Assembly: GCA_003599475.1 (NCBI GenBank)
Contig: QZKK01000168.1
Coordinates: forward strand, 1 to 20,816
Length of the DNA stretch: 20,816 bases
Origin: Desulfobacteraceae bacterium
Lineage (GTDB): Bacteria > Desulfobacterota > Desulfobacteria > Desulfobacterales > SURF-15
Direction: 5' to 3'
In this document: positions 14,533-20,816 of the stretch, in pieces
Layout of the letters: the number at the start of each line of letters is the position of its first letter
How positions within the stretch are numbered: position 1 is the first letter of the stretch
Notes under the pieces: generated by a model
What the model saw: the letters and a program-made list of their open reading frames with translations, nothing else
What the model was told of the DNA's origin: nothing
Databases searched by the model: none
Made by a program: the position numbers and the translations under genes

Positions 14533-15483
14533 ATGCGCAAAACGGGTTTTGTATACGATGAACGATACATGCGCCACCTGACCGGACCCTTCCATCCCGA
14601 AGCCCCGGAGAGAATCGCTGCGGTTTTTCGAGGGGTTCGGGATTCGGGCCTTCTACCCAAACTGATTCGAATCCAGCCGGAACCCGCCCCATCCAAATGG
14701 GTTCAGGCCGTTCATTCGACACACTATATCGAGGAGTTTAGAAACGCCTGTCTTTCCGGAGCGACCCAGTTCCATAGCGCAGACAACCAGATGTGCGCAG
14801 ACACTTTCGATACCGCTCTGCTGGCTGTGGGAGGAGTCTTAGATGCGGTTCGACTCGTCATGAGCGGGGAGATCGACAATGCATTCTGCGCCGTCCGGCC
14901 TCCGGGCCACCACGCGGAGCCGGAACGCGCGATGGGCTTCTGCTACTTCAACAACGTCGCCGTCGCGGCCCGGTATCTTCAGATGGAGTGGAAAACGGCA
15001 AGGATCGCCATCGTCGATTTCGACGTTCACCACGGAAACGGAACCCAGGGCATCTTCGAGGAGGATCCCGGAGTATTTTACTACTCCATCCATCAGCACC
15101 CGTCTTTTTCTTACCCGGGTACCGGCCGGGACTTCGAATTCGGCCGCGGGCCTGGCTATGGATTTACAAAGAACTCGACGATTCTACCCGGCAGGGGCGA
15201 TTCGGACTACCGGCATCTGATGGAACGGGATCTTTTTCCGGCCATGGATTGGTTCCGTCCGGAGGTTGTGCTCGTTTCCGCCGGTTTCGACGCGCACCTC
15301 AACGACGAACTCTCCGATGTTCAGCTCACAACGGAAGGATTTTCCTGGATCATGGAAAACATTCTGCAGATGGCGGATCGCTTCGCGGACGGGCGCCTGA
15401 TTTCCGTACTCGAAGGGGGTTACTCCCTTAAGCGTCTGCCGGAGCTGATCGCCAATCATATAGGAATACTGCTTGCGGAGTAA
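14533..15483 (+). CDS. acuC: Histone-deacetylase-superfamily protein, AcuC-like deacetylase
   Basis: The 316-aa protein has every catalytic element of zinc-dependent HDAC-fold deacetylases: RPPGHHAEP with the H126/H127 pair, zinc ligands D164 and H166 in DFDVHHGNGTQ, the third ligand D253 in SAGFDAH, and the transition-state tyrosine Y297 in EGGYS. Bacterial members remove acyl groups from protein lysines or small amines. In Bacillus subtilis, AcuC deacetylates acetyl-CoA synthetase. The next gene encodes an AcuB-like CBS protein, which supports an AcuC role over acetylpolyamine hydrolase or another HDAC-fold function. The ATG at 14533 is preceded by AGGA about 9 bp away. Cytoplasmic, no signal peptide. 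The symbol reflects the acuC-acuB pairing; substrate is inferred. Confidence 0.88.
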   Translation: MRKTGFVYDERYMRHLTGPFHPEAPERIAAVFRGVRDSGLLPKLIRIQPEPAPSKWVQAVHSTHYIEEFRNACLSGATQFHSADNQMCADTFDTALLAVGGVLDAVRLVMSGEIDNAFCAVRPPGHHAEPERAMGFCYFNNVAVAARYLQMEWKTARIAIVDFDVHHGNGTQGIFEEDPGVFYYSIHQHPSFSYPGTGRDFEFGRGPGYGFTKNSTILPGRGDSDYRHLMERDLFPAMDWFRPEVVLVSAGFDAHLNDELSDVQLTTEGFSWIMENILQMADRFADGRLISVLEGGYSLKRLPELIANHIGILLAE

Positions 15484-15524
15484 GAATCGGCAAGAATGAA
15501 CCACTCTACCATTTGGAGGCAGAA

Positions 15525-16208
15525 ATGTTTGTCAACCGATCGATGACCCCAAGGGTTGTCACCGTTGAAAAAGATGCCGGTATTTTCGAAGCCAGAGAAA
15601 AAATGGAGAATCATAACATTCGCCACCTGCCTGTGATCGAAGAAGACGGCACTCTGATCGGAATCGTCACCGATCGGGATATTCGAAGCGCTTTGCCTTC
15701 CAAGGCCCTTTACGATATCGGCGGCAAGGAAATAAAAGAGCGGATCGATGCGCTCCGCGTCCGCGACATCATGACCTCCAAACCGATCACCGTTTCGCCG
15801 GCGCATACGATTCAGGATGCCATTCTTCTGATTCAACAGAACAAAGTCGGTGCGCTGCCGGTCGTTGATGAAAGGGGGATACTGAAAGGGATCATTTCCA
15901 TAAGAGATCTGCTCCGAGCCTTTATCAATGTGCTCGGCCTGGGTGAACCAGGGACTCTCCTGTGCATCCTCGTGGAAGAAAAAGTCGGGCAGTTGAAAAA
16001 AATCGTCGATGCCATCACGGAAGAAAACATCTCATTCGGGAGCATCCTGGTCGCCCGATACTGGGAAGAAGGAAAACGGGCGGTTTTCCCATACCTCCTG
16101 ACGCAGAACATCGGACCGGTGAAACGAAAACTCAAGAACATGGGATACGAGCTGCTCGATCCGATGGAATGGTACCTCGACCAACTGCCGAAAACCAGAG
16201 AAGACTGA
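15525..16208 (+). CDS. acuB: AcuB-like protein: CBS pair plus C-terminal ACT-like domain
   Basis: The 227-aa protein has two CBS domains (about 1-58 and 80-135), each with the usual MTxxxxTVxxxxxIxxA and LPVVDExGxLxGIISxRDLLRA patterns, followed by a region of about 80 residues (from TLLCILVEEKVGQLKKIVDAI) that matches the position of the ACT-like domain in AcuB. CBS pairs bind adenine nucleotides, so it may sense energy state. In Bacillus, acuB lies in the acuABC operon with the AcuA acetyltransferase and the AcuC deacetylase; here the order is acuC then acuB with no acuA visible. I choose the ATG at 15525, with GGAGG about 6 bp ahead; a TTG at 15513 is less likely because it lies before that site. 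Its molecular role is not well defined even in Bacillus. Confidence 0.85.
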   Translation: MFVNRSMTPRVVTVEKDAGIFEAREKMENHNIRHLPVIEEDGTLIGIVTDRDIRSALPSKALYDIGGKEIKERIDALRVRDIMTSKPITVSPAHTIQDAILLIQQNKVGALPVVDERGILKGIISIRDLLRAFINVLGLGEPGTLLCILVEEKVGQLKKIVDAITEENISFGSILVARYWEEGKRAVFPYLLTQNIGPVKRKLKNMGYELLDPMEWYLDQLPKTRED

Positions 16209-16521
16209 GATCGAAAAGTGCGGCTTAGAATTTTGTGGACTTTCCCGCCGGTCTTATGATAGCGAATATCCCACCACAAGATCCTCAATCGACCGGTCCG
16301 CTCCGAAGGGTCTTCGAAAGAGGGGGTGCATCCTGTCGGGGCTTTAAGAAGGCAGGCCCAAGCGATGTCTTCCCATCCAGATGAATGCAGATCGAGATGA
16401 GGGCCTGGATAGCGGCGTAAATGGCATATATATTGCTTGAAATTCGCAGCTTAGGGGCTCTTCGCCTTGAAATGATCTTTGAGGTCAGTAGAAAAAAACG
16501 ATGCGGCCTTAGAGGTAAAAC
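16209..16521. other. 313-bp non-coding spacer between acuB-like and MBL genes
   Basis: No convincing gene is seen here on either strand. The only strong signal is the sigma-54 promoter at 16422-16437. An 8-bp palindrome GACCGGTC lies at about 16294-16301, upstream of that promoter, at a distance where an activator site could lie. TTGTGG and CCACAA near 16234-16279 can pair weakly. There is no clear terminator after the acuB-like gene and no heptamer array of the kind found in other gaps. Confidence 0.5.
16422..16437 (+). promoter_or_regulatory. Sigma-54 (RpoN) promoter for the MBL-fold gene
   Basis: TGGCATATATATTGCT matches the sigma-54 consensus TGGCAC-N5-TTGCW at 10 of 11 fixed positions. 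The -24 GG and -12 GC are exactly 10 bp apart, as required. It lies on the coding strand about 85 bp ahead of the MBL-fold start, so transcription would begin near 16448. Such a promoter needs an NtrC-type activator. Confidence 0.7.
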
Positions 16522-17361
16522 ATGTATATCAAATGCTGGGGATCCAGAGGATCGACGCCGGTTTCCGGTCGAAACTACCTGAAGTACGGCGGGAACACCA
16601 CCTGTCTCGAGATCAGGACCAAAAGCAAGGACGTCATCATCGTCGATGCCGGAACCGGCATACGAAGGCTCGGAAACCAGGTGATGGCGGAGCGCCTTTC
16701 CGATTTTCATTTCATCTTTACCCATGCCCACTGGGATCACTTGATGGGATTTCCTTTTTTCAAACCGCTCTATTCCAAGGAAGCGGAATTTCTGATGCAC
16801 CGCTGTCCTTTCCACAGCAAATTCCTGGAAACCATCCTGTCCAAAGTCATGGCCCCTCCCAATTTTCCCGTGAAGTATACGGATCTGAAGGCAAAAATCA
16901 GCTACGAAAATGCCTGCCCGGAAACCTTCAGCATCGGATCGGTGGACGTCGCCCCGATTCCATTGAGTCATCCCAACGGAGGAAGCGGGTATAAATTCAC
17001 GGAAGACGGCAAATCGTTTGTCTTTCTGACGGATAACGAATTGGGCTTTGTCCATCCCGGCGGTCTTTCGTCGCAAGCCTATCTCGATTTCTCGAAGGGA
17101 GCCGATCTGCTGATTCATGATGGAGAATACACCCCTCAGGAATATGTGACCAAGATCGAATGGGGCCACTCGACCTATACGGATGCTCTCGACCTGGCGC
17201 TCAAAGCCGGTGTAAACAGACTGGGACTGTTCCACATCAATCAGGAGCGGTTCGACCCGGAAATGGATATGATTGTCGATGCCTGCAGGCGCAGAATCAA
17301 GGAAAACGGCAGCCGGCTCGAATGCTTCGCCGTCAGTGAGGACATGGCTTTCATGTTGTAG
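16522..17361 (+). CDS. Metallo-beta-lactamase-fold hydrolase (phosphodiesterase-like)
   Basis: The 279-aa protein starts with the MBL strand pattern MYIKCWGSRGSTP and GGNTTCLEI. The metal-binding motif is THAHWDH (H68, H70, D72, H73); further likely ligands are H150, D171 (FLTDNE) and H238 (LFHIN). The GHST motif near H216 recalls the RNase Z/PhnP branch, which cleaves phosphodiesters, rather than beta-lactamases. The Ser-Arg-Gly-Ser-Thr-Pro start is common in uncharacterised cAMP-phosphodiesterase-like MBL proteins. The substrate is unknown. The ATG at 16522 has GAGGT 6 bp upstream. No signal peptide, so cytoplasmic. A sigma-54 promoter directly upstream suggests regulated expression by an NtrC-type activator. 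The sirtuin gene follows 68 bp later. Confidence 0.88.
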   Translation: MYIKCWGSRGSTPVSGRNYLKYGGNTTCLEIRTKSKDVIIVDAGTGIRRLGNQVMAERLSDFHFIFTHAHWDHLMGFPFFKPLYSKEAEFLMHRCPFHSKFLETILSKVMAPPNFPVKYTDLKAKISYENACPETFSIGSVDVAPIPLSHPNGGSGYKFTEDGKSFVFLTDNELGFVHPGGLSSQAYLDFSKGADLLIHDGEYTPQEYVTKIEWGHSTYTDALDLALKAGVNRLGLFHINQERFDPEMDMIVDACRRRIKENGSRLECFAVSEDMAFML

Positions 17362-17367
17362 TTTCAG

Positions 17368-17395
17368 ATGCTGGATTCTGGATTCGGGCTGCTGG
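17368..17395. repeat. Heptamer tandem repeat, unit ATTCTGG (four copies)
   Basis: The units are ATGCTGG (17368-17374), ATTCTGG (17375-17381), ATTCGGG (17382-17388) and CTGCTGG (17389-17395). They lie just after the MBL stop, in the 68-bp gap before the sirtuin gene. Two copies of a GATCCCTTCA-like sequence follow (about 17402-17426). Confidence 0.75.
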
Positions 17396-17429
17396 ACAAA
17401 GAATCCCTTCAGTAAAGATCCCTTCACCG

Positions 17430-18182
17430 ATGACAATCGAAACTTCGATTGAAAAAGCGGCTTCGGTCATCGCCGCAGCCGGAAACGCAGCCGCCCTCAC
17501 CGGTGCCGGTATTTCCGTTGAAAGCGGCATCCCTCCTTTCCGAGGCCGAGGCGGCGTGTGGGAAAAATTCGATCCCGCTGAATATGCCCATATCGACTCT
17601 TTTCTGAACGATCCGGAAAAAGTCTGGCGAGAGTTTCTCATCCTGCTGAAAGACACCCTCGACCGGGCAGTCCCCAATGAGGCCCACAAGGGACTTGCGC
17701 AATTGGAGCACGCGGGAATTCTTCGCACCATCATCACCCAGAATGTGGACGGTCTTCATCAGATGGCAGGCAGTTCCGATGTCATCGAATTTCATGGCAC
17801 CTTTGCCTCCTATCGATGCATCAACTGCTCCGCCTGCCGCACGAGCGGTCAAATCGATACCTGCCGCCTTCCGCCTCGATGCGATTGCGGCGGGGTCTTC
17901 CGTCCGGAATGCGTCTTTTTCGGGGAAATCATCCCGCCCTACCTGCTGTGGCGTTCGCAGCAGGTGTCCAGCGAATGCGACGCCATGATCGTCGTCGGCA
18001 CATCGGCCGTCGTTCATCCGGCGGCCATGATTCCCGTCATCGCCAAAGAATCGGGTGCTACGATCATCGAAATCAACGCCGAAAAAACGTCTCTGACCGA
18101 TCAGGTCAGCGACTATTTTCTCCAGGGAAAGGCCGGTGAGATCGTCTCCGGGTTGGTGAAGGAAGTGGAGCGGATTAGATGA
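17430..18182 (+). CDS. Sir2-family NAD-dependent protein deacylase
   Basis: The 250-aa sirtuin has the NAD-binding GAGISVESGIPPFRG (25-39), TQNVDGLH (103-110) and catalytic H122 in EFHGT. A small zinc module uses C130/C133 (CINC) and C151/C153 (CDCGG). The core ends with VVGTSAVVHPAA and EINAEKT. It removes acyl groups from lysines while consuming NAD. The YxxR pair that marks class III (CobB/SIRT5-type desuccinylases) is missing from the expected helix, which reads VWREFLILLKDTLD, so simple deacetylation or another acyl preference is more likely. The ATG at 17430 has no strong ribosome-binding site; translation may be weak or coupled to the MBL gene. With the AcuC-like enzyme it makes two unrelated lysine deacylases within 3.7 kb. 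Convergent with the DUF6178-like gene. Confidence 0.93.
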   Translation: MTIETSIEKAASVIAAAGNAAALTGAGISVESGIPPFRGRGGVWEKFDPAEYAHIDSFLNDPEKVWREFLILLKDTLDRAVPNEAHKGLAQLEHAGILRTIITQNVDGLHQMAGSSDVIEFHGTFASYRCINCSACRTSGQIDTCRLPPRCDCGGVFRPECVFFGEIIPPYLLWRSQQVSSECDAMIVVGTSAVVHPAAMIPVIAKESGATIIEINAEKTSLTDQVSDYFLQGKAGEIVSGLVKEVERIR

Positions 18183-18199
18183 AACTTCGTTTAAAAACC

Positions 18200-18265
18200 C
18201 GAATATCGAAATCCGAAATCCGAAACAAATTCGAAATCCGAAATCCGAAATCCTAATGACCAAAA
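18200..18265. repeat. Heptamer array, unit ATCCGAA, left arm of a large inverted structure
   Basis: The units are TATCGAA (18204-18210), ATCCGAA twice (18211-18224), a spacer ending TTCGAA (18225-18235), ATCCGAA twice (18236-18249) and ATCCTAA (18250-18256). The array runs into AATGACCAAAA (18255-18265), which is the exact reverse complement of TTTTGGTCATT at 18394-18404. It lies just after the sirtuin stop. Confidence 0.85.
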
Positions 18266-18393
18266 CCGTTGTAAGTTTCACTCTTGATCAAATTGGCCGT
18301 TTGGCCTAGCGGCTGGGCTTATATGAATCAATTTAAATAGGCATCGGATCATATACGCGAATACAAACTTTGCTTCGGTTTGGAGCATTTGAA

Positions 18394-18440
18394 TTTTGGT
18401 CATTGGATATTGTTTCGGGTTTCGTATTTCGTGCTTCGGA
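18394..18440. repeat. Heptamer array, unit TTTCGTG, right arm of the inverted structure
   Basis: TTTTGGTCATT (18394-18404) is followed by TTTCGGG (18413-18419), TTTCGTA (18420-18426), TTTCGTG (18427-18433) and CTTCGGA (18434-18440). Read on the opposite strand it is a diverged copy of the left arm at 18200-18265. The two arms enclose about 128 bp with no gene, and the right arm ends 10 bp before the DUF6178-like stop. Confidence 0.8.
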
Positions 18441-18449
18441 TTTATTCCT

Positions 18450-20195
18450 CTATCCCTCCCGGACAATAAAAAGATGGATGTACTTGGGATCGAGATCTTT
18501 TGAAGAAACGCTCCCCAGTTCGGATTCGACCTCCTGGAAAAGGGCTTCGAGGACATTTCCCGACTGCCGGCTGATTTCGTGCATCGGCGTACCGCTTCTT
18601 TCAGAAAGCCATTTCAGCAGTCCCTCTTTCACCGAGCTTCTGGTCCGCCGGGGGTGTCGGATATCGGGCGTGAGGGCCTCACCCTCGAAAAGATCGCCGA
18701 AGAGCCGTTTGAACTCATCCATGGAAACGGAATGAAAGGTTTCGGACAATCCGAGATAATGCCTTGCCCAGAGGGTCAAAAGCATGCTCTTGTGGGTCAT
18801 GTAACGATAGTTTTCTCGAATACGGATGTCCATGCGGGAGAGCAGATCGTCAAAAGCCGCGATATCCTCGATTGCGGCGGCGGTCGAATGCACATCTTCG
18901 ACGGAGGCAAACTCCCGGTAGAGTTCTCCGGATCGAAAGTTTTCAAAGTAAAGCGGGCGTTTGATCAGGAGCCCGCCCAGCACGCCCAGCCATTGTTCCC
19001 CCCAAAAGCTGAGCGGAAGGCCTGCCTTTCTGAACCATGCGCCCTTGAGCCACTTTTCGACTCTCCATTTCAATTGCACTGCCGTTCCGAAGCCGACCCT
19101 GAAAATGTCGGATAACGGATAGGATCTTATCCATTTTTCAGCCTGTATCTCTGGAGGCAGCTCCGAGCCGGCCTCAAGCTGCTTCAGTCCGATCGACAGA
19201 TAGCCGCCGACTTTCTTCACCACTTCCTTCAGCTCTTCCCTGGAGCTTATCTTTTTTTGATCGGAAACGATGATCCGGTTGCATAAGCCGGCAAACTCGG
19301 ATTGAAGTTGTTCGAGAAGCGGTTCGGATCGGATCCGCCTCAGCGTTTCCGAAAAAAGAGTGTCACTTTCCATGACCTTCACGGGGTAGAGAGGCACAGG
19401 CATCCTCATTTCGCGGGTGTTGGGTTCGACGAGATGCTTTCTGCCCCGGCCTTTAAGCTCGGCAGGTGTGAGCGGCTGATAAACGCCGATCGCTTCTTCA
19501 AACGGCAGGAACCCTTTTTCGGCAAGCCGGACGTTTCTCAACCGGTAGGTTTCTTCCTCCAATTCAGCGGGAATCACGGAAACCGATTCCAGCAGGATTT
19601 TCTGATAGGTAAAATAGTCGTGGGCGGAAAGATCGGTCAGCAATTTCCGGATGGTTTCTTTTCTGGCCTTTTCGGCGATATCCCCTTCCTCCTCCGCCGA
19701 AGCATCATCCAGAATACGGATGTAGAAAGTATCGTCCAGGGTAAAGAAACGGCTTCCAAAATCAGACGGGTCCTGATCGTGTTCTCGAACGATCACCTGG
19801 AGGTTCTTGTTCAGATAGATTTCGACGAGTTCTTTCTTCTCGCGAAGAATCCATTGAATCGCCTTTTCCGAGTCGGCCCGGAGAAGCAGGTCAAGCCAGC
19901 GGGTGACGGCTGCACGGTCGATCCTGTCCCTTTCCCAAGCCTCCTGATCCAGAATGTATTCCAACTGCTTGTCGGATGCCAGCGCCAGCAATGGAAGCGA
20001 ATCTTCGGGCCCGATATCCTGAATCAGATAATGAAAGTCGACTTCGGGAAACGAATGCACCAGAGCTATGGGCTCCAATGAATTCAGGATTCGATCCAAG
20101 GCGTTTTCCGAGGGGAGCGAAAGGATCTTCTTCCTCTCTTCCGCCAGGCTTCGGATTCTTTGAATGATTTTTCTTTGTCCGCTTTCTTCGTTCAT
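18450..20195 (-). CDS. Large uncharacterised protein, probably DUF6178 family
   Basis: The 581-aa protein resembles what is called DUF6178 in Desulfobacterota genomes; I recall this from sequence style and cannot check it. No signal peptide or membrane segment is seen. The N-terminal 130 residues are helical and charged, with pieces such as VDFHYLIQDIGPEDSLPLL and LLALASDKQLEYILD that look like repeated helix pairs. The middle has an acidic stretch (DASAEEEGD, about 167-175). The C-terminal part contains LWARHYLGLSE and a conserved-looking EFKRLFGDLFEGE. The function is unknown. The ATG at 20195 lacks a good ribosome-binding site. It follows the AmpG permease by 60 bp on the same strand. Base composition is like its neighbours. 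Confidence 0.8.
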   Translation of the reverse strand: MNEESGQRKIIQRIRSLAEERKKILSLPSENALDRILNSLEPIALVHSFPEVDFHYLIQDIGPEDSLPLLALASDKQLEYILDQEAWERDRIDRAAVTRWLDLLLRADSEKAIQWILREKKELVEIYLNKNLQVIVREHDQDPSDFGSRFFTLDDTFYIRILDDASAEEEGDIAEKARKETIRKLLTDLSAHDYFTYQKILLESVSVIPAELEEETYRLRNVRLAEKGFLPFEEAIGVYQPLTPAELKGRGRKHLVEPNTREMRMPVPLYPVKVMESDTLFSETLRRIRSEPLLEQLQSEFAGLCNRIIVSDQKKISSREELKEVVKKVGGYLSIGLKQLEAGSELPPEIQAEKWIRSYPLSDIFRVGFGTAVQLKWRVEKWLKGAWFRKAGLPLSFWGEQWLGVLGGLLIKRPLYFENFRSGELYREFASVEDVHSTAAAIEDIAAFDDLLSRMDIRIRENYRYMTHKSMLLTLWARHYLGLSETFHSVSMDEFKRLFGDLFEGEALTPDIRHPRRTRSSVKEGLLKWLSERSGTPMHEISRQSGNVLEALFQEVESELGSVSSKDLDPKYIHLFIVREG

Positions 20196-20255
20196 GAGGT
20201 TTAAGTCACTAAGCTTCAGAGGTTAAATGTCTGCAATCCAGAGAGTCCCGAATCT

Positions 20256-20816
20256 TTAGGCTTCCGATCGCACCGCCCCCGGTCTCCAGCGTGCAAATTT
20301 CAGCAGCAGGAGCATCCCCGGGGCGGCGATCAAGGTACAAAAAACAAAAAATGCCTCCCACCCAATCTGTTTGGCGATAAAGCCGGTAGGCGCAGCGGCG
20401 AAGACCCGTGGCAGGCCCATGATACTGCTCAACAGCGCATATTGGGTGGCGGTGAATTTTTTATTGGTGATGCTGGCCATAAATGCGGCATATGCGGCTG
20501 TACCCATGCCGGAGCTCAAGTTTTCAAAGGCGATCACTCCCGAAAGCGCGGGAAGGCTGTAGCCGATTCTTGCAAGGAGAGCGAAACAGACGGTTGAGAA
20601 AGCCTGAAGGAAGCCGAAGATCCAGAGGCTCCGATGAATCCCCCACCGGATCATGATCATCCCGCCCGCTAGCCCGCCGGCAATCGTCGCCCAGAATCCG
20701 AACAGTTTCACCACGGCACCGATTTCGGTTTTCGAAAAACCGATATCCAGATAAAACGGAGTCGTCATTGCCGATGCCATCGTATCTCCGATCTTATAAA
20801 GCAGGATGAAGGAGAG
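20256..20816 (-). CDS. ampG: AmpG-family muropeptide MFS permease (partial, C-terminal half)
   Basis: The frame is open through the window edge, so the gene starts outside and only the last 187 residues are seen. They begin LSFILLYKIGDTMASAM, which closely follows the LYKLGDxxA segment of AmpG between helices 6 and 7, then continue with GFSKTEIGAVVKLFGFWATIAGGLAGG and further hydrophobic helices, including a conserved FENLSSGMGTAAYAAFM and TATQYALLSS. AmpG imports anhydro-muropeptides released from the cell wall for recycling and is an inner-membrane protein of Gram-negative bacteria. The internal ATG at 20780 is not the start, because the homology runs past it. The DUF6178-like gene follows on the same strand. 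Confidence 0.88.
   Translation of the reverse strand, partial: LSFILLYKIGDTMASAMTTPFYLDIGFSKTEIGAVVKLFGFWATIAGGLAGGMIMIRWGIHRSLWIFGFLQAFSTVCFALLARIGYSLPALSGVIAFENLSSGMGTAAYAAFMASITNKKFTATQYALLSSIMGLPRVFAAAPTGFIAKQIGWEAFFVFCTLIAAPGMLLLLKFARWRPGAVRSEA

Noticed and set aside
16285..17436. Minus-strand open frame of 383 codons across the MBL gene
   Set aside because: It lies opposite a hydrolase with intact metal ligands and shows no domain; it is a shadow frame.
18204..18256. Regularly spaced repeats as a CRISPR array
   Set aside because: The units are 7 bp with no 25-40-bp spacers between them, and no cas gene is in the window.
18278..18556. Short minus-strand frame containing a KHEIRNPKQYP-like stretch
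   Set aside because: That peptide is simply the translation of the heptamer array at 18413-18440, and the frame also overlaps the end of the DUF6178-like gene.
20256..20780. AmpG gene as a complete short gene starting at the ATG at 20780
   Set aside because: The frame stays open to the window edge, and the residues before this Met match AmpG, so the gene is cut by the window rather than short.

Overview
The window reads as a continuous piece of chromosome from a Gram-negative anaerobe, most likely of the Desulfobacterota (former Deltaproteobacteria). The case rests on a combination of genes: a LolA lipoprotein carrier and an AmpG-type muropeptide permease (outer membrane, peptidoglycan recycling), a CooC-type nickel insertase (anaerobic CODH/acetyl-CoA synthase), an acyl-CoA dehydrogenase, an AcuC/AcuB pair, a HydH/HydG (ZraS/ZraR)-like two-component system, a large protein resembling DUF6178, and intergenic spacers full of degenerate 7-bp and 9-bp tandem repeats. 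No rRNA, tRNA, CRISPR array, transposase or phage gene is visible. The genus cannot be fixed from the sequence alone.

Layout. At 72-818 (+) lies yebC, convergent with a long minus-strand run that ends at 828. Read in the direction of transcription, that run is: acyl-CoA dehydrogenase (13489-12335); phasin/UbiK-like protein and UbiB-family kinase (12129-10086); an MFS and an EamA transporter (10016-7916); ThiM, a 145-aa unknown protein and an NtrC-type sensor kinase/response regulator pair (7757-3210); then a double-zinc-ribbon thioredoxin, a 292-aa unknown protein and LolA (3063-828). From 13.7 kb the plus strand takes over: cooC, acuC-like deacetylase and acuB-like CBS protein form one tight unit, followed by a metallo-beta-lactamase-fold hydrolase behind a near-consensus sigma-54 promoter, and a sirtuin. 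The right end returns to the minus strand with the DUF6178-like protein and an AmpG permease cut by the window edge.

How the genes may work together. The 12.3-18.2 kb section collects acyl-CoA-linked functions: an acyl-CoA dehydrogenase, maturation of CODH/ACS, and two unrelated protein deacylases (zinc-dependent AcuC type and NAD-dependent Sir2 type) with the AcuB-like CBS sensor. In Bacillus the acu genes control acetyl-CoA synthetase acetylation, so a local acetyl-CoA control module is plausible but inferred. UbiB sits directly behind a small phasin/UbiK-like helical protein.

The most unusual non-coding feature is that most of the longer intergenic gaps carry their own degenerate tandem repeat of 7 or 9 bp, with a different unit at each site. 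In two places these build larger inverted structures (3140-3202 and about 18200-18440).
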